Below are positions 1 to 8,242 of a stretch of DNA of 64,000 nt, one piece after another. Source of the stretch: CAYMPH01 sp964529415 (GTDB lineage: Bacteria; Spirochaetota; UBA4802; UBA5550); NCBI GenBank assembly GCA_964529415.1, contig CAZGWD010000009.1:62001-126000 (forward strand), read 5' to 3'. The stretch's first letter is position 1. Every line of letters begins with the position of its first letter. A program made the translations under genes and the position numbers. The notes below the pieces were generated by a model. The model had not been told where the DNA came from, searched no databases, and worked only from the letters and a program-made list of their open reading frames with translations.

Positions 1-108
1 ATTTATCAGACTTTTGGAACGCAGTTCGGCGAATATAAGCCGGTTCCTAAAGCCGGGAAGCTTTATAAATGGGATTGGGAAGCATTCAAGAAGTTGATGA
101 ATAGATAA
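1..108 (+). CDS. C-terminal end of an unidentified protein (partial)
   Basis: An open frame enters from the left edge and stops at TAA 106-108, leaving 35 residues rich in Lys, Trp and aromatic residues (ending KLMNR). The gene is cut by the window edge. I do not recognise the family from so short a tail. It is followed within about 20 bases by a strong hairpin terminator, which supports it being a real, expressed 3' end. Confidence 0.6.
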   Translation: MYQTFGTQFGEYKPVPKAGKLYKWDWEAFKKLMNR

Positions 109-129
109 GAAATTTTAGTCAGTAAATAG

Positions 130-188
130 AAAAGCCGGTGTTATGTAGGGGTTCAAAATTTTAAACCCCTACATAACACCGGCTTTTT
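130..188. terminator. Long perfect hairpin, bidirectional terminator
   Basis: Bases 130-153 (AAAAGCCGGTGTTATGTAGG...) are perfectly complementary to 164-187, giving a 24-bp stem with a 10-base AT loop and T-runs on the outgoing side. It sits between the plus-strand gene ending at 108 and the minus-strand 5S gene ending near 213, so it can stop transcription from both directions. Confidence 0.85.
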
Positions 189-212
189 CACGTATAATAT
201 GTATAATACCAA

Positions 213-327
<115 letters not shown>

Positions 328-334
328 AATTAAC

Positions 335-363
335 AATAAATTTCATGCAGTAGAATTTGTCAA
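335..363 (-). promoter_or_regulatory. Sigma-70-type promoter of the 5S gene
   Basis: On the minus strand TTGACA (363-358) is followed after exactly 17 bases by TTTATT (340-335), placing a start site at about 328, the first base of the 5S gene. The spacing and exact -35 box make this a convincing promoter; the -10 box matches 4 of 6. Confidence 0.75.
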
Positions 364-466
364 GGAAATTCGTGTAATTTTTTTTAAATATTTAATCTTC
401 GTTCGTATTAATAAATGAAGCGGCTGAATGGCCGGAACAGACTATTTAAAAAAACAGGGTTATAAT

Positions 467-1249
467 ATGAGAAGGGTATCAATTTATCTGATTTTTACAG
501 CAGCAGTTATTTTCACCGGATGTGCTGCAAAATCCGGCATTTTAAAAAAGGAACCATCACCTGAGGTTCTGGTTAAAAAAATAAATCCATATGATAAGAA
601 GCTTTGTGTGAATGATTCTGCCAGATCATTTGATTTCAAAACAGCTTTAAAGAAAATATCAAAGATAACCCTAAAGATTAACGGGCCGGCAGATGAAAAT
701 GGAGCCTGGAAAAACAGCGTGGAGAAAAATCTTCTGCGCATGGGTGTTCTTGTAAGTGAAGAGCCGAAAAAAGATCCCCTGCTTGATAGCGATGATGATG
801 TAAAGGAAATTAAATCGGATGCTGTTCTGCTGATAGACAGAATCAATCTTATTAAAATTGATTCTGGAAAAACTGCGGAATATTTTATAGAAAAGAATTC
901 GGCAGATTACAAATTCTGTTTTTTCGTAGCTGAGATAAACGGCAAAATTATTTTAAAAAACGGAGATGTTATCTGGAATTCTACAGTTTCAGTTACGTCG
1001 TTCGACCTTCTTAAAATATCAGACAGCATTGAACCGGAAATTCTATTCAGGAAATCTACAAAATTCAGGTTCTCTGAAAAGTTAGGCGAGTGGATTCAGG
1101 ACGGTTGGATTTTTTCAGCGGATGATAATTTCCAGGCAAAATTCCGGAGTAATTTTGACGAGTCCCGTCACAAAGCTGAGCTGATTGATATGGCTGTATC
1201 CGGTTTTATAGGAAATATTAAATCCGAGAACGTGGTGAGCGGCAGATGA
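467..1249 (+). CDS. Outer-membrane lipoprotein, first gene of RND operon
   Basis: A 260-residue protein starting at ATG 467 (an upstream ATG at 428 would add 13 residues before the signal peptide and is less likely). Residues 1-19 form a lipoprotein signal ending in a FTGC lipobox. The mature part has alpha/beta character with a segment reading DAVLLIDRINLI, reminiscent of CsgG-like or LptE-like nucleotide-fold lipoproteins, but I cannot assign a family. It overlaps the next gene by 4 bases (ATGA), so it is translationally coupled to the operon. Likely role: periplasmic or outer-membrane accessory to the pump encoded downstream (inference from context). Confidence 0.8.
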   Translation: MRRVSIYLIFTAAVIFTGCAAKSGILKKEPSPEVLVKKINPYDKKLCVNDSARSFDFKTALKKISKITLKINGPADENGAWKNSVEKNLLRMGVLVSEEPKKDPLLDSDDDVKEIKSDAVLLIDRINLIKIDSGKTAEYFIEKNSADYKFCFFVAEINGKIILKNGDVIWNSTVSVTSFDLLKISDSIEPEILFRKSTKFRFSEKLGEWIQDGWIFSADDNFQAKFRSNFDESRHKAELIDMAVSGFIGNIKSENVVSGR

Positions 1250-1839
1250 AAACATTAATGATCTGCATTATACCGGCTCTTGCTTTTATAATATCATGCT
1301 CAAAGCCGTTGGAAAGCGAATTGCTTTTAAAAAAAGCGCACAGCCATTATTTAAATGGAGATTTTACAAAAGCAGAAAAAGAAGCTCTTGAAAGTCTGGG
1401 AAAAAATTCAAAACAGAAAGAAGCAAAAATTTTACTCGCGAGAATTTATTTTAAGAACAGCAATGACTTGGAGTTTCAGAAAATCATCAAAAGCATTTTT
1501 GAAAATGATCAGTCCGATATTAATGCGCTTAGACTAAATTCCCTCTGGCTAATCAGACAGAAGAAATATGATGATGCAAGGGAAAACCTCAGCAGAATTC
1601 TTTCCATTTCAGAAGACGATCTGTCTGCGCTATATCTTTCAGGCAGCATCTGCCGTATTACCGGAGATGTAAACAGCGCTATGAAATATTATACAGCAGC
1701 ATTGAAAAGCTATGTCCATCTTAAAAATATCCATGAAAATCTCAGCGAGATTTATGCCAGGCTTGATCTCAAGGATAGAGCGTCTGATAATAATAAAATT
1801 GCTGATGCAATTACAAAATTTGAGGAGAGTTTAAAATGA
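1246..1839 (+). CDS. TPR-repeat lipoprotein
   Basis: A 197-residue protein with a lipoprotein signal (lipobox IISC, Cys18) and several tetratricopeptide-like helical pairs from about residue 25 to 185, with typical spacing of small/aromatic residues (AHSHYLNGDFTKAEKEALE, SICRITGDVNSAMKYYTAAL). TPR proteins serve as protein-protein scaffolds; here it probably sits at the outer membrane and links the accessory lipoproteins to one another. It overlaps both neighbours by 4 bases. With its neighbours it forms a lipoprotein/TPR/lipoprotein trio that recalls the known CsgG-DUF4810-DUF799 gene trio, although similarity at sequence level is not obvious. Confidence 0.85.
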   Translation: MKTLMICIIPALAFIISCSKPLESELLLKKAHSHYLNGDFTKAEKEALESLGKNSKQKEAKILLARIYFKNSNDLEFQKIIKSIFENDQSDINALRLNSLWLIRQKKYDDARENLSRILSISEDDLSALYLSGSICRITGDVNSAMKYYTAALKSYVHLKNIHENLSEIYARLDLKDRASDNNKIADAITKFEESLK

Positions 1840-2306
1840 AAAAAATATTTTTACTCATTCTATTTTTATCAATGGCAGGCTGTTCATCATTCAGCATTGA
1901 TATTTCTTCCTCAAATAAAATTCTTACAGGCGTTGATTCTTTCTATATCAGCAAGCCGGATATTAAAAATGAATCAGGTTTGGATCTTTCAGAGATATTT
2001 GCATCCAGCCTGGCATTCTTTCTGAAGAAAAAAAACTACAGGGTTGAAAGCTATAATTCATTATCTCATGAGGAAAAAAATTACAGGTACAGACTTGTAT
2101 TCAAGGGTGCAGTTTTAAAAACCGGAACCGTATTTGATTCAACAGAGTCTGCTTCTATTTATGTTTCAGTTTTTGATTCTGCTGAATCAAGAGAGCTTGC
2201 TCTGGTGAGAGTTATCAGCTCAGGCAGCGGATTTTCAGATTCAGCTAAAATTTCTGAATTGTGCTCAGGAGTTGCTGATAAAATTGACTCGATAGTACGC
2301 AGGTAG
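1836..2306 (+). CDS. Small lipoprotein, CsgG/DUF799-like context
   Basis: A 156-residue protein with a clear lipoprotein signal (MKKIFLLILFLSMAGC, Cys16). The mature domain alternates beta strands and helices, with an early LTGVDSFYISKP strand and a late VFDSAESRELALVRV segment, the kind of layout found in LptE-like and ABC/curli auxiliary lipoproteins. The family is not firmly recognised. It starts by ATGA overlap with the TPR gene and ends 3 bases before the TolC-like gene. Confidence 0.78.
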   Translation: MKKIFLLILFLSMAGCSSFSIDISSSNKILTGVDSFYISKPDIKNESGLDLSEIFASSLAFFLKKKNYRVESYNSLSHEEKNYRYRLVFKGAVLKTGTVFDSTESASIYVSVFDSAESRELALVRVISSGSGFSDSAKISELCSGVADKIDSIVRR

Positions 2307-2309
2307 AAA

Positions 2310-3713
2310 TTGAATTTTTTAAAGAACATTTTTTCGCAGAACCTGCGCATCATTATAATAAAATTATTCATTGGCTGTTTTATTTTTCTGCCAGTAGTTT
2401 TACATGGAGAAGATGCAGGCTTCAGTATAGATTATGCAGCTGCGCATGCAATTAAAAACAGTACAGCAATGGCAGGACTTACTGGCAGGGCGAAAGTTTC
2501 AGACAAAATAATATTCGAAAAATGGAGAACATTTTTACCGGATATAGCTTTCCGGTATCAGAAGGATGACTCTGTGATTTACAGGAGTGAGGATATGAGG
2601 AGCCAGTCAGCTCTTGTTGAATTCGGTTATGATATAAATACCAACGGGAAAAGTTATTATGAATTAAAAATTGCTAATCTGGAAAAATATATTGCTGCTG
2701 TTGAAATCGTAATTGAGAGAAATAATATAATACTTCAGGTGAAAAGCAAATTTTATGAACTCATAAGACTCAGGGATGAAATTGAAGTAAATAAAAAATT
2801 AAGAGAAAGTCTTATTGTAAATAAAAAATTAGCTGAAGAGGAAAGACGTCTTGGTTTTACAACAAAACTGAATCTCACGCAGATAGAAGCAAGACTTCTG
2901 GAATCGGATTATTTTGTCAAAAAATCCGAAAATGATTATTTCAACAAACTCAAGGATTTTAAGGCATATATAGGATATGAATTTAAAGGTGATATTCAGT
3001 CTATTGATGATGCTGATTCAAATATTAAATCTGTTCCTTCATACAGCGACGCTGAACTTGTTTCAATTGCATTAAAAAACAGACTGGAGCTGAAGAGAAG
3101 CGAACTTGCTCTGTTAAAAGCAAAATATGTGATGAATCTTGCAAAATATTATTTCCTTCCGAAAATACGCCTGGAAGGTTCCTGCGGACTTAATGGCACA
3201 GGTTTTCCTCCGAATAATTTCACGTGGAACGTCGGTGTTAAAATTGATTCTTCAATTTTTGGAAACAGTGTTACTGCAAAGCAGACTTTTGGAGAAGCTG
3301 ATGGAGGCAATACAAGAAGTGCAGGCTCACAGGCGCGTGCAGGCATTCTCGATGATGTTTCAGTTTTCAGCAGAATTGCCGGAACCAGGTCCGCTTTCGA
3401 GGAAGCGGAAAATTCCTATTTGATGCTCGTTAAATCCATCAGACTTGAAATTGTGAGAAACTATAAAAATATTTTTGAAACAAGAGAGAGGCTCGATGTT
3501 GCAGTAAAAAATTCAGTTATGATTGAAGAACAGCTTAAAATTGAAAAAGAAAAATTCAGGCTCGGGGAAATTACAGTCAAGGACTTTCTTGATTCAAATA
3601 TTGAATATTCAAAAGCGAAACTTCGCGTTCTTGCAGCAAAATGCGATCTGAAAATGGCAGCTGCAGTTTTTGAAAACAGTACAGGTGTAATAAATTTCAG
3701 AGGGGAGAAATAA
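2310..3713 (+). CDS. TolC-family outer-membrane efflux channel
   Basis: A 467-residue protein beginning at TTG 2310, three bases after the previous stop. A signal peptide covers about residues 1-33 (hydrophobic run, then HGED). The rest is long amphipathic helix with two repeated halves, as in TolC/OEP proteins: the first half has RSQSALVEFGYDINTNGKSYYE and the second ends with a helix of the EEQLKIEKEKFRLGEITVKD type, a hallmark of OEP repeats. It would form the trimeric channel through the outer membrane for the RND pump. Initiation at TTG with a weak AGGTAG site suggests coupling to the upstream gene. Confidence 0.92.
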   Translation: MNFLKNIFSQNLRIIIIKLFIGCFIFLPVVLHGEDAGFSIDYAAAHAIKNSTAMAGLTGRAKVSDKIIFEKWRTFLPDIAFRYQKDDSVIYRSEDMRSQSALVEFGYDINTNGKSYYELKIANLEKYIAAVEIVIERNNIILQVKSKFYELIRLRDEIEVNKKLRESLIVNKKLAEEERRLGFTTKLNLTQIEARLLESDYFVKKSENDYFNKLKDFKAYIGYEFKGDIQSIDDADSNIKSVPSYSDAELVSIALKNRLELKRSELALLKAKYVMNLAKYYFLPKIRLEGSCGLNGTGFPPNNFTWNVGVKIDSSIFGNSVTAKQTFGEADGGNTRSAGSQARAGILDDVSVFSRIAGTRSAFEEAENSYLMLVKSIRLEIVRNYKNIFETRERLDVAVKNSVMIEEQLKIEKEKFRLGEITVKDFLDSNIEYSKAKLRVLAAKCDLKMAAAVFENSTGVINFRGEK

Positions 3714-3717
3714 TACG

Positions 3718-5139
3718 GTGAAAAGTAAAGATTTCTTAAATGAGTTGTTTGTGTTTATAAATAAATTTTCCATGAAGCAGAAAAGGAAAATTTCTATTGT
3801 TCTGCTGATTCTTACAGCCTCGGGAATTATTTATGAATCTGCAGTTTATTTTTTAAACAGGAAAGCGGAAAAAATTGAAAACAGGGAAGCTGTTAATATC
3901 GAAACAATTTATATTAAAAAGTCTGATCACGAAATCAGGTTTCAATCATCAGGTGCGGTAATTTACAGGGACAAGGCTACTATAGCATCAAAGGTTTTAG
4001 GCAGAGCGGAAAAAGTTTTTGTCAGAGCAGGCGATAAAGTGCGGAAGGGGCAGCTGCTTGCAAGAATTGAAACAAGAATGCTCGAACTTGATCTGAAAAG
4101 CGCGCGAGCTGAGCTTCAGAGCGCTGAATCAGGTCACAGGCTTTCCCTTGAAAAAGTTAAGAAAGCAGAAAAAAATATTGAAAAGGAAATGAAAAACATA
4201 ACAAGAGCAAAGGCCGACTTCAGGGACAAACATGCCGGATTGAAGAATATGGAAAGTGTGTATCTGAAAAAGCAGGAGCTGTTTAAAGCAGGCGGTGTTG
4301 CGGATGTTGAGCTTGATTCATATAAAACAAAATACATAAGCCAGCAGACTGCGTTCATATCAGCTAAAAAAGGTTATGAGATCCAGATGGTCGGCTTTCG
4401 CGACAGGGATATTATAGAATATGGTATGGACATCCCTCATGATAAGAATAAGAAGCCGGATGTTTATAAAATTATCAATACAGGAATTGAACGTGCTGAA
4501 GCTGAATCCGCTCTGAATAATATTAAAATAATCCGCGCAAGAATTGAGAAACTTGATACATCCATAAAAGAAGCCAACATTGTTTCACCTATAGATGGTG
4601 TTGTTGCAGTTAGAAACGTAGAAGCAGGTGAAATGATAAAGGAATCCACTGATATGTTCGTTATAATGAACGTGGATCAGATTTATGTTTCTGTAAATGT
4701 GAGCGAGAAACAGCTTGGTAAAATTAAAAAGGGGCAGTCTGCAGAATTTACATCTGACGGAACAGGTACTGAAATTTTAAAGGGCAGAGTGGATTTTATC
4801 AGCCCTTTACTTGATTCTGAAACCAGAAGTCTGGAGGTTAAAATTCTTGCACAGAATAAAAACAGTTTATTGAAGCCGGGAATGTTTGCCAAAGTTTCAA
4901 TCATTACTGTTAAAATCACAGACGGCATATTCATTCCAAAGATTGTTTCTGTATCTGAGAATAATCTAAGCTATATTTTTATTATAAAAAACGGAACTGC
5001 ATTCAGGCAGAAAGTCGAAACAGGAATTACTTCAGGGGATTTGATTGAAATTACTTCCGGCCTCAAGCAGGGGGATGTAATTGCAGGCGGAAACGTAAAA
5101 TTTTTAACAGACGGGGTAAAAATAAATGCAGTTAAATAA
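3718..5139 (+). CDS. RND periplasmic membrane-fusion (adaptor) protein
   Basis: A 473-residue HlyD/AcrA-type adaptor starting at GTG 3718 with a good AGGGGAG site upstream. One transmembrane anchor (about residues 24-45) is followed by the first half of a lipoyl domain (AGDKVRKGQLLARIET), a long coiled-coil hairpin (about 115-290, longer than AcrA), the second lipoyl half (ANIVSPIDGVVAVRNVEAGE) and the beta-barrel and membrane-proximal domains (SVNVSEKQLGKIKKGQ, LLKPGMFAKVSI). It bridges the RND permeases and the TolC-like channel. Its gene lies 4 bases after tolC-like and is followed by a structured intercistronic stretch. Confidence 0.95.
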   Translation: MKSKDFLNELFVFINKFSMKQKRKISIVLLILTASGIIYESAVYFLNRKAEKIENREAVNIETIYIKKSDHEIRFQSSGAVIYRDKATIASKVLGRAEKVFVRAGDKVRKGQLLARIETRMLELDLKSARAELQSAESGHRLSLEKVKKAEKNIEKEMKNITRAKADFRDKHAGLKNMESVYLKKQELFKAGGVADVELDSYKTKYISQQTAFISAKKGYEIQMVGFRDRDIIEYGMDIPHDKNKKPDVYKIINTGIERAEAESALNNIKIIRARIEKLDTSIKEANIVSPIDGVVAVRNVEAGEMIKESTDMFVIMNVDQIYVSVNVSEKQLGKIKKGQSAEFTSDGTGTEILKGRVDFISPLLDSETRSLEVKILAQNKNSLLKPGMFAKVSIITVKITDGIFIPKIVSVSENNLSYIFIIKNGTAFRQKVETGITSGDLIEITSGLKQGDVIAGGNVKFLTDGVKINAVK

Positions 5140-5237
5140 GGGAATATCGATAAATCATTTTAAGGACATTCCCTTGGGTTCACAACAAAGGGGGAAATCA
5201 GTTTTTTTTAATTTTATTATTAAGAAAAAACTGATTT
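5138..5237 (+). promoter_or_regulatory. Two intercistronic stem-loops inside the RND operon
   Basis: AAGGGAAT (5138-5145) pairs perfectly with ATTCCCTT (5168-5175), and AAATCAGTTTTTT (5195-5207) pairs perfectly over 13 bp with 5225-5237. The first loop contains an AAGGA ribosome-binding site (5162-5166) just ahead of a TTG codon at 5174. This may stabilise or process the mRNA or tune translation of the following lipoprotein gene. Function is inferred. Confidence 0.5.
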
Positions 5238-6688
5238 TTAGAGGTTCCCATAATTTTATTCCCGCGGTTTTACTGGTTCTCACATTAACCGGATGCGGAA
5301 CAGATATTGAGATGCCGGAGGTGTTTGATGTTTTATCATATAAAATTTCAACAGACCAGGGAACTTCAGTAAAAGTAATTTTTTCTGAAGAAATGAACCG
5401 TATTTCATGTGAGAGTGCTTTTCTATTATCTTCACCGGATGGAGCTGTAAAAGGAAATTTTTCCTGGAATTCTTCAGGGAAAAGCTTTGTGTTTACTCCT
5501 GCAGAAAAATTAATCAGCGGAACATACTACACTGTAACTATTGCAAGAAGCGCGAGCGATATATCAGACAATAAAATTAAAACAGAATTTCTCTACAGTT
5601 TTTATGCAGGCACGGATATTGTTTCTCCTCGAGTGGCTGCTGTAATACCCGGAAATTACACGCATAATTTTCCTCGTGACGGAATTATCAGAATTAATTT
5701 TTCCGAACCTATGGACAGGACAAGTGTTGAAAGGAATATAAAATTTTATCCGTCTCACGGGATTCTGTTCAGCTGGACTGATGCGGAAACTGTTAATATC
5801 ATACCTCTAAGTCCTTATGATTTCATGACTGATTACACCTGTACCATTGGCAGACAGTGCGCTGATGTTTCAGGCAATCTTCTTTTAGAAGAAAAGAAAA
5901 TATTATTTACATCAGGCAGTGAATTTCTCCGCCCGTATATTACTGAAATTTCAAGCACTCCCCAGTCAGATCCTGATGTGTCTGGAAATGTAAACTGGAT
6001 TACCGGAGGTAATTTTTCAGTGTGGAGAGGTGTTGATAAAAATACTGTATTGAATTTCAGATTCAGCGAGTCTGTTGACAGGCAGAGTTTTATTGAAGCG
6101 CTAAAAATTTCTCCTGCAGCGGAGCTGTCGGTTTCATGGAGTTCAGATACAATCTGTTCAGTAAATTTCATGCCAGGGCTTACACCTGGAATTAAATATG
6201 AACTCAGAGTTTTGAAATCGCTTAAAGACGTATCAGGCAACGAGGCTCTGGATTCCGTGATACTTTATTTTCTGGTTAATGCAGTTAGCGGTTCAATACC
6301 GGAAATTATTTCCGCAAGTTTAAAAAGCAGCGATGAAACAATATTGCAAAGCATGATACCGGATGCTGTTTCAAATATCAATATATCTCCTTATGAAGAT
6401 GGAAAATGCAAAGTCAGTTTTATTTTTAATAAAGTAATGGATCAGGTTTCAGTTCATGAAAGGGTAATGATTGAAAAGATTATTGGTCTCAATAGCGGCG
6501 AAGCTTCTGTTTTCAGTTATGACTGGAATGAAGAAGGGAATGAGCTTGAAACAGAAATGGTTTCTGTTAAGGAGAAAAATTTATATAAGATTACAATTCC
6601 CGGCGGAGAAAATGGAATAAAGAGCATGGATGGAAATGCAATGAACAAAGACATTATATTTTATTTTACAGTCAATGGTGAACTATGA
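5174..6688 (+). CDS. Lipoprotein with repeated bacterial Ig-like (Big_5) domains
   Basis: The frame is open from ATG 5126, but that start overlaps the adaptor gene and puts the lipobox Cys (TLTGC) at residue 57. TTG 5174 with AAGGA seven bases upstream gives a more normal signal with Cys41, so I prefer it (504 residues); start uncertain. The mature protein holds three or four Big_5-like domains, each with a strand like VKVIFSEEMNR or IRINFSEPMDRTSV, a W-S-x(2)-S turn, and a closing DISDN/DVSGN...LYSF strand. Big_5 domains are extracytoplasmic adhesion or structural modules. Two such lipoproteins beside RND genes are unusual and may cap or extend the pump complex, or be its cargo. Confidence 0.85.
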   Translation: MGSQQRGKSVFFNFIIKKKLIFRGSHNFIPAVLLVLTLTGCGTDIEMPEVFDVLSYKISTDQGTSVKVIFSEEMNRISCESAFLLSSPDGAVKGNFSWNSSGKSFVFTPAEKLISGTYYTVTIARSASDISDNKIKTEFLYSFYAGTDIVSPRVAAVIPGNYTHNFPRDGIIRINFSEPMDRTSVERNIKFYPSHGILFSWTDAETVNIIPLSPYDFMTDYTCTIGRQCADVSGNLLLEEKKILFTSGSEFLRPYITEISSTPQSDPDVSGNVNWITGGNFSVWRGVDKNTVLNFRFSESVDRQSFIEALKISPAAELSVSWSSDTICSVNFMPGLTPGIKYELRVLKSLKDVSGNEALDSVILYFLVNAVSGSIPEIISASLKSSDETILQSMIPDAVSNINISPYEDGKCKVSFIFNKVMDQVSVHERVMIEKIIGLNSGEASVFSYDWNEEGNELETEMVSVKEKNLYKITIPGGENGIKSMDGNAMNKDIIFYFTVNGEL

Positions 6689-8241
6689 AAATTTTAATAA
6701 TAGTATTAATAATATTTTCTGCAGGATGTTCAAAAGAGTGGTTTGATATGACTGAACCTTCAGTCACAGCATTTTCACCAGCGGACAGATCACAGGGTGT
6801 TTCACTAAAACCGGAAATATATATTGAGTTTTCCAAGGAAATGGACAAACTGAAAACAGAAAAAGCATTTTCAATAGCTGGGGGAATTTCTTCTGTTAAG
6901 GGAAATTTCAGGTGGAGCGGCGCAAGGCTTTATTTTGATATTGCTGGAAATCTTGAAAACGGTATTCTATACAGAATAACTTTAGCCGGAAGCGCCGAGG
7001 ATTCAAACGGGAACAATTTAAAAACTGCTTTTACAATCAGTTTTATTCCCGGTGTGGATATAATTAAGCCATCAGTTGTATCTTTCAGCTCAGAGAGACA
7101 GACTGGAAACGCAATTGTAAATATCCCTGTCATTGACGGAATGTCCGGCATATCAAAATACGATACTCTTGTAATTGAATTTTCAGAACCTGTTACAATG
7201 GAATCTGTTTTTGAAAATGTATCAGTCAGCCCTGCAGTTCTATTGCAGAAGCAGATTACAGGCACAAGACTCAGGCTGATTCCATATGAGGGATTTGTAA
7301 ACGGAACAAGATACTCAGTTGCTGTAAAAACAGGCGTGTCTGATCCGGCAGGAAACAATCTTCAGGAAGAAAAGTCAGTTTCATTTTTATGCGGTACTGA
7401 TTTTACAAAACCGAGCCTTTCTGCCGGAGGCGAAGCTGTTTGTCTTGGCAGCAATTCAGTTCTTCAAACATCAACTTTGAATGCAGGAATAATAGAGAAA
7501 AATTCAATTATAAGATTAAAATTTTCTGAACCAATGGACAGACTTTCTGTAAATGATTCTGTTTCATTTTACCCGTCAGTTGCCTATGAGCTTGTTTGGT
7601 CTGCGGATAATACCTGTGCTGATATTATGCTTAAAAATAATACGCAGTATGCGCTTGATAAAATTTATTCGCTCACAGTAAACGATTCTGCAAGGGATAT
7701 TCCAGGTAACAGTCTTGACTCGCAGTATAATTATTCATTTAGAATCAATGGTCCGGATTCAAAACCTGTTTCAGTTTCAGAAATTTTTCAGATGAAGGCT
7801 GATTCAGCCGGGAATATTCTGGATACGGGTTTTGAAAATATAAGCCAGCCGTATTCTCCAATTGAAATGTCCGAAGGTTTTTATTATCAGGTTGATAAAA
7901 ATTCTGTTCCGGTAAATGTTTACATAATCAGAATTAAATTCCAGAGCTCTGCTGCAGATATTGCCCAGAGGAGGATAGATTATATTTCAGCAGTTGAGTC
8001 GATTTCATTTTCTGATGCAGGATATCACGGCACATCATCTACATCTCTGCAGCCCGGACTGTATAAAATTTCCATACCGCAATCCGATCCATATTCAGTT
8101 GATCTTCACCTTTACAATTTTGAGCCAGGACATTATTACCGTATCGATATAAGAAGCGGAGTTGGCGGAATAAAAGATTCTGCTGCCGGAGATTCAGGAA
8201 ACTGGATGCTGAATGATTTCAGCGCGATTCTGAGTATCTGA
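6685..8241 (+). CDS. Second Big_5 Ig-like lipoprotein
   Basis: A 518-residue paralogue of the preceding gene, overlapping it by 4 bases. The signal peptide is short and ends in FSAGC (Cys15). Three Big_5-type domains follow, with strands IYIEFSKEMDKLKTEKAF, LVIEFSEPVTMESV and IRLKFSEPMDRLSV and matching DSNGNNL / DPAGNNL / DIPGNSL turns. A C-terminal region of about 150 residues has no repeat signature. It likely faces the periplasm or cell surface. The pair probably arose by duplication; whether they bind each other, the channel or an exported substrate cannot be told from sequence. Confidence 0.88.
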   Translation: MKILIIVLIIFSAGCSKEWFDMTEPSVTAFSPADRSQGVSLKPEIYIEFSKEMDKLKTEKAFSIAGGISSVKGNFRWSGARLYFDIAGNLENGILYRITLAGSAEDSNGNNLKTAFTISFIPGVDIIKPSVVSFSSERQTGNAIVNIPVIDGMSGISKYDTLVIEFSEPVTMESVFENVSVSPAVLLQKQITGTRLRLIPYEGFVNGTRYSVAVKTGVSDPAGNNLQEEKSVSFLCGTDFTKPSLSAGGEAVCLGSNSVLQTSTLNAGIIEKNSIIRLKFSEPMDRLSVNDSVSFYPSVAYELVWSADNTCADIMLKNNTQYALDKIYSLTVNDSARDIPGNSLDSQYNYSFRINGPDSKPVSVSEIFQMKADSAGNILDTGFENISQPYSPIEMSEGFYYQVDKNSVPVNVYIIRIKFQSSAADIAQRRIDYISAVESISFSDAGYHGTSSTSLQPGLYKISIPQSDPYSVDLHLYNFEPGHYYRIDIRSGVGGIKDSAAGDSGNWMLNDFSAILSI

Positions 8242-8242
8242 T

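Noticed and set aside
484..846. Minus-strand open frame inside the first lipoprotein gene
   Set aside because: Antisense shadow of a well-supported gene with signal peptide and coupled start; no ribosome-binding site or motif.
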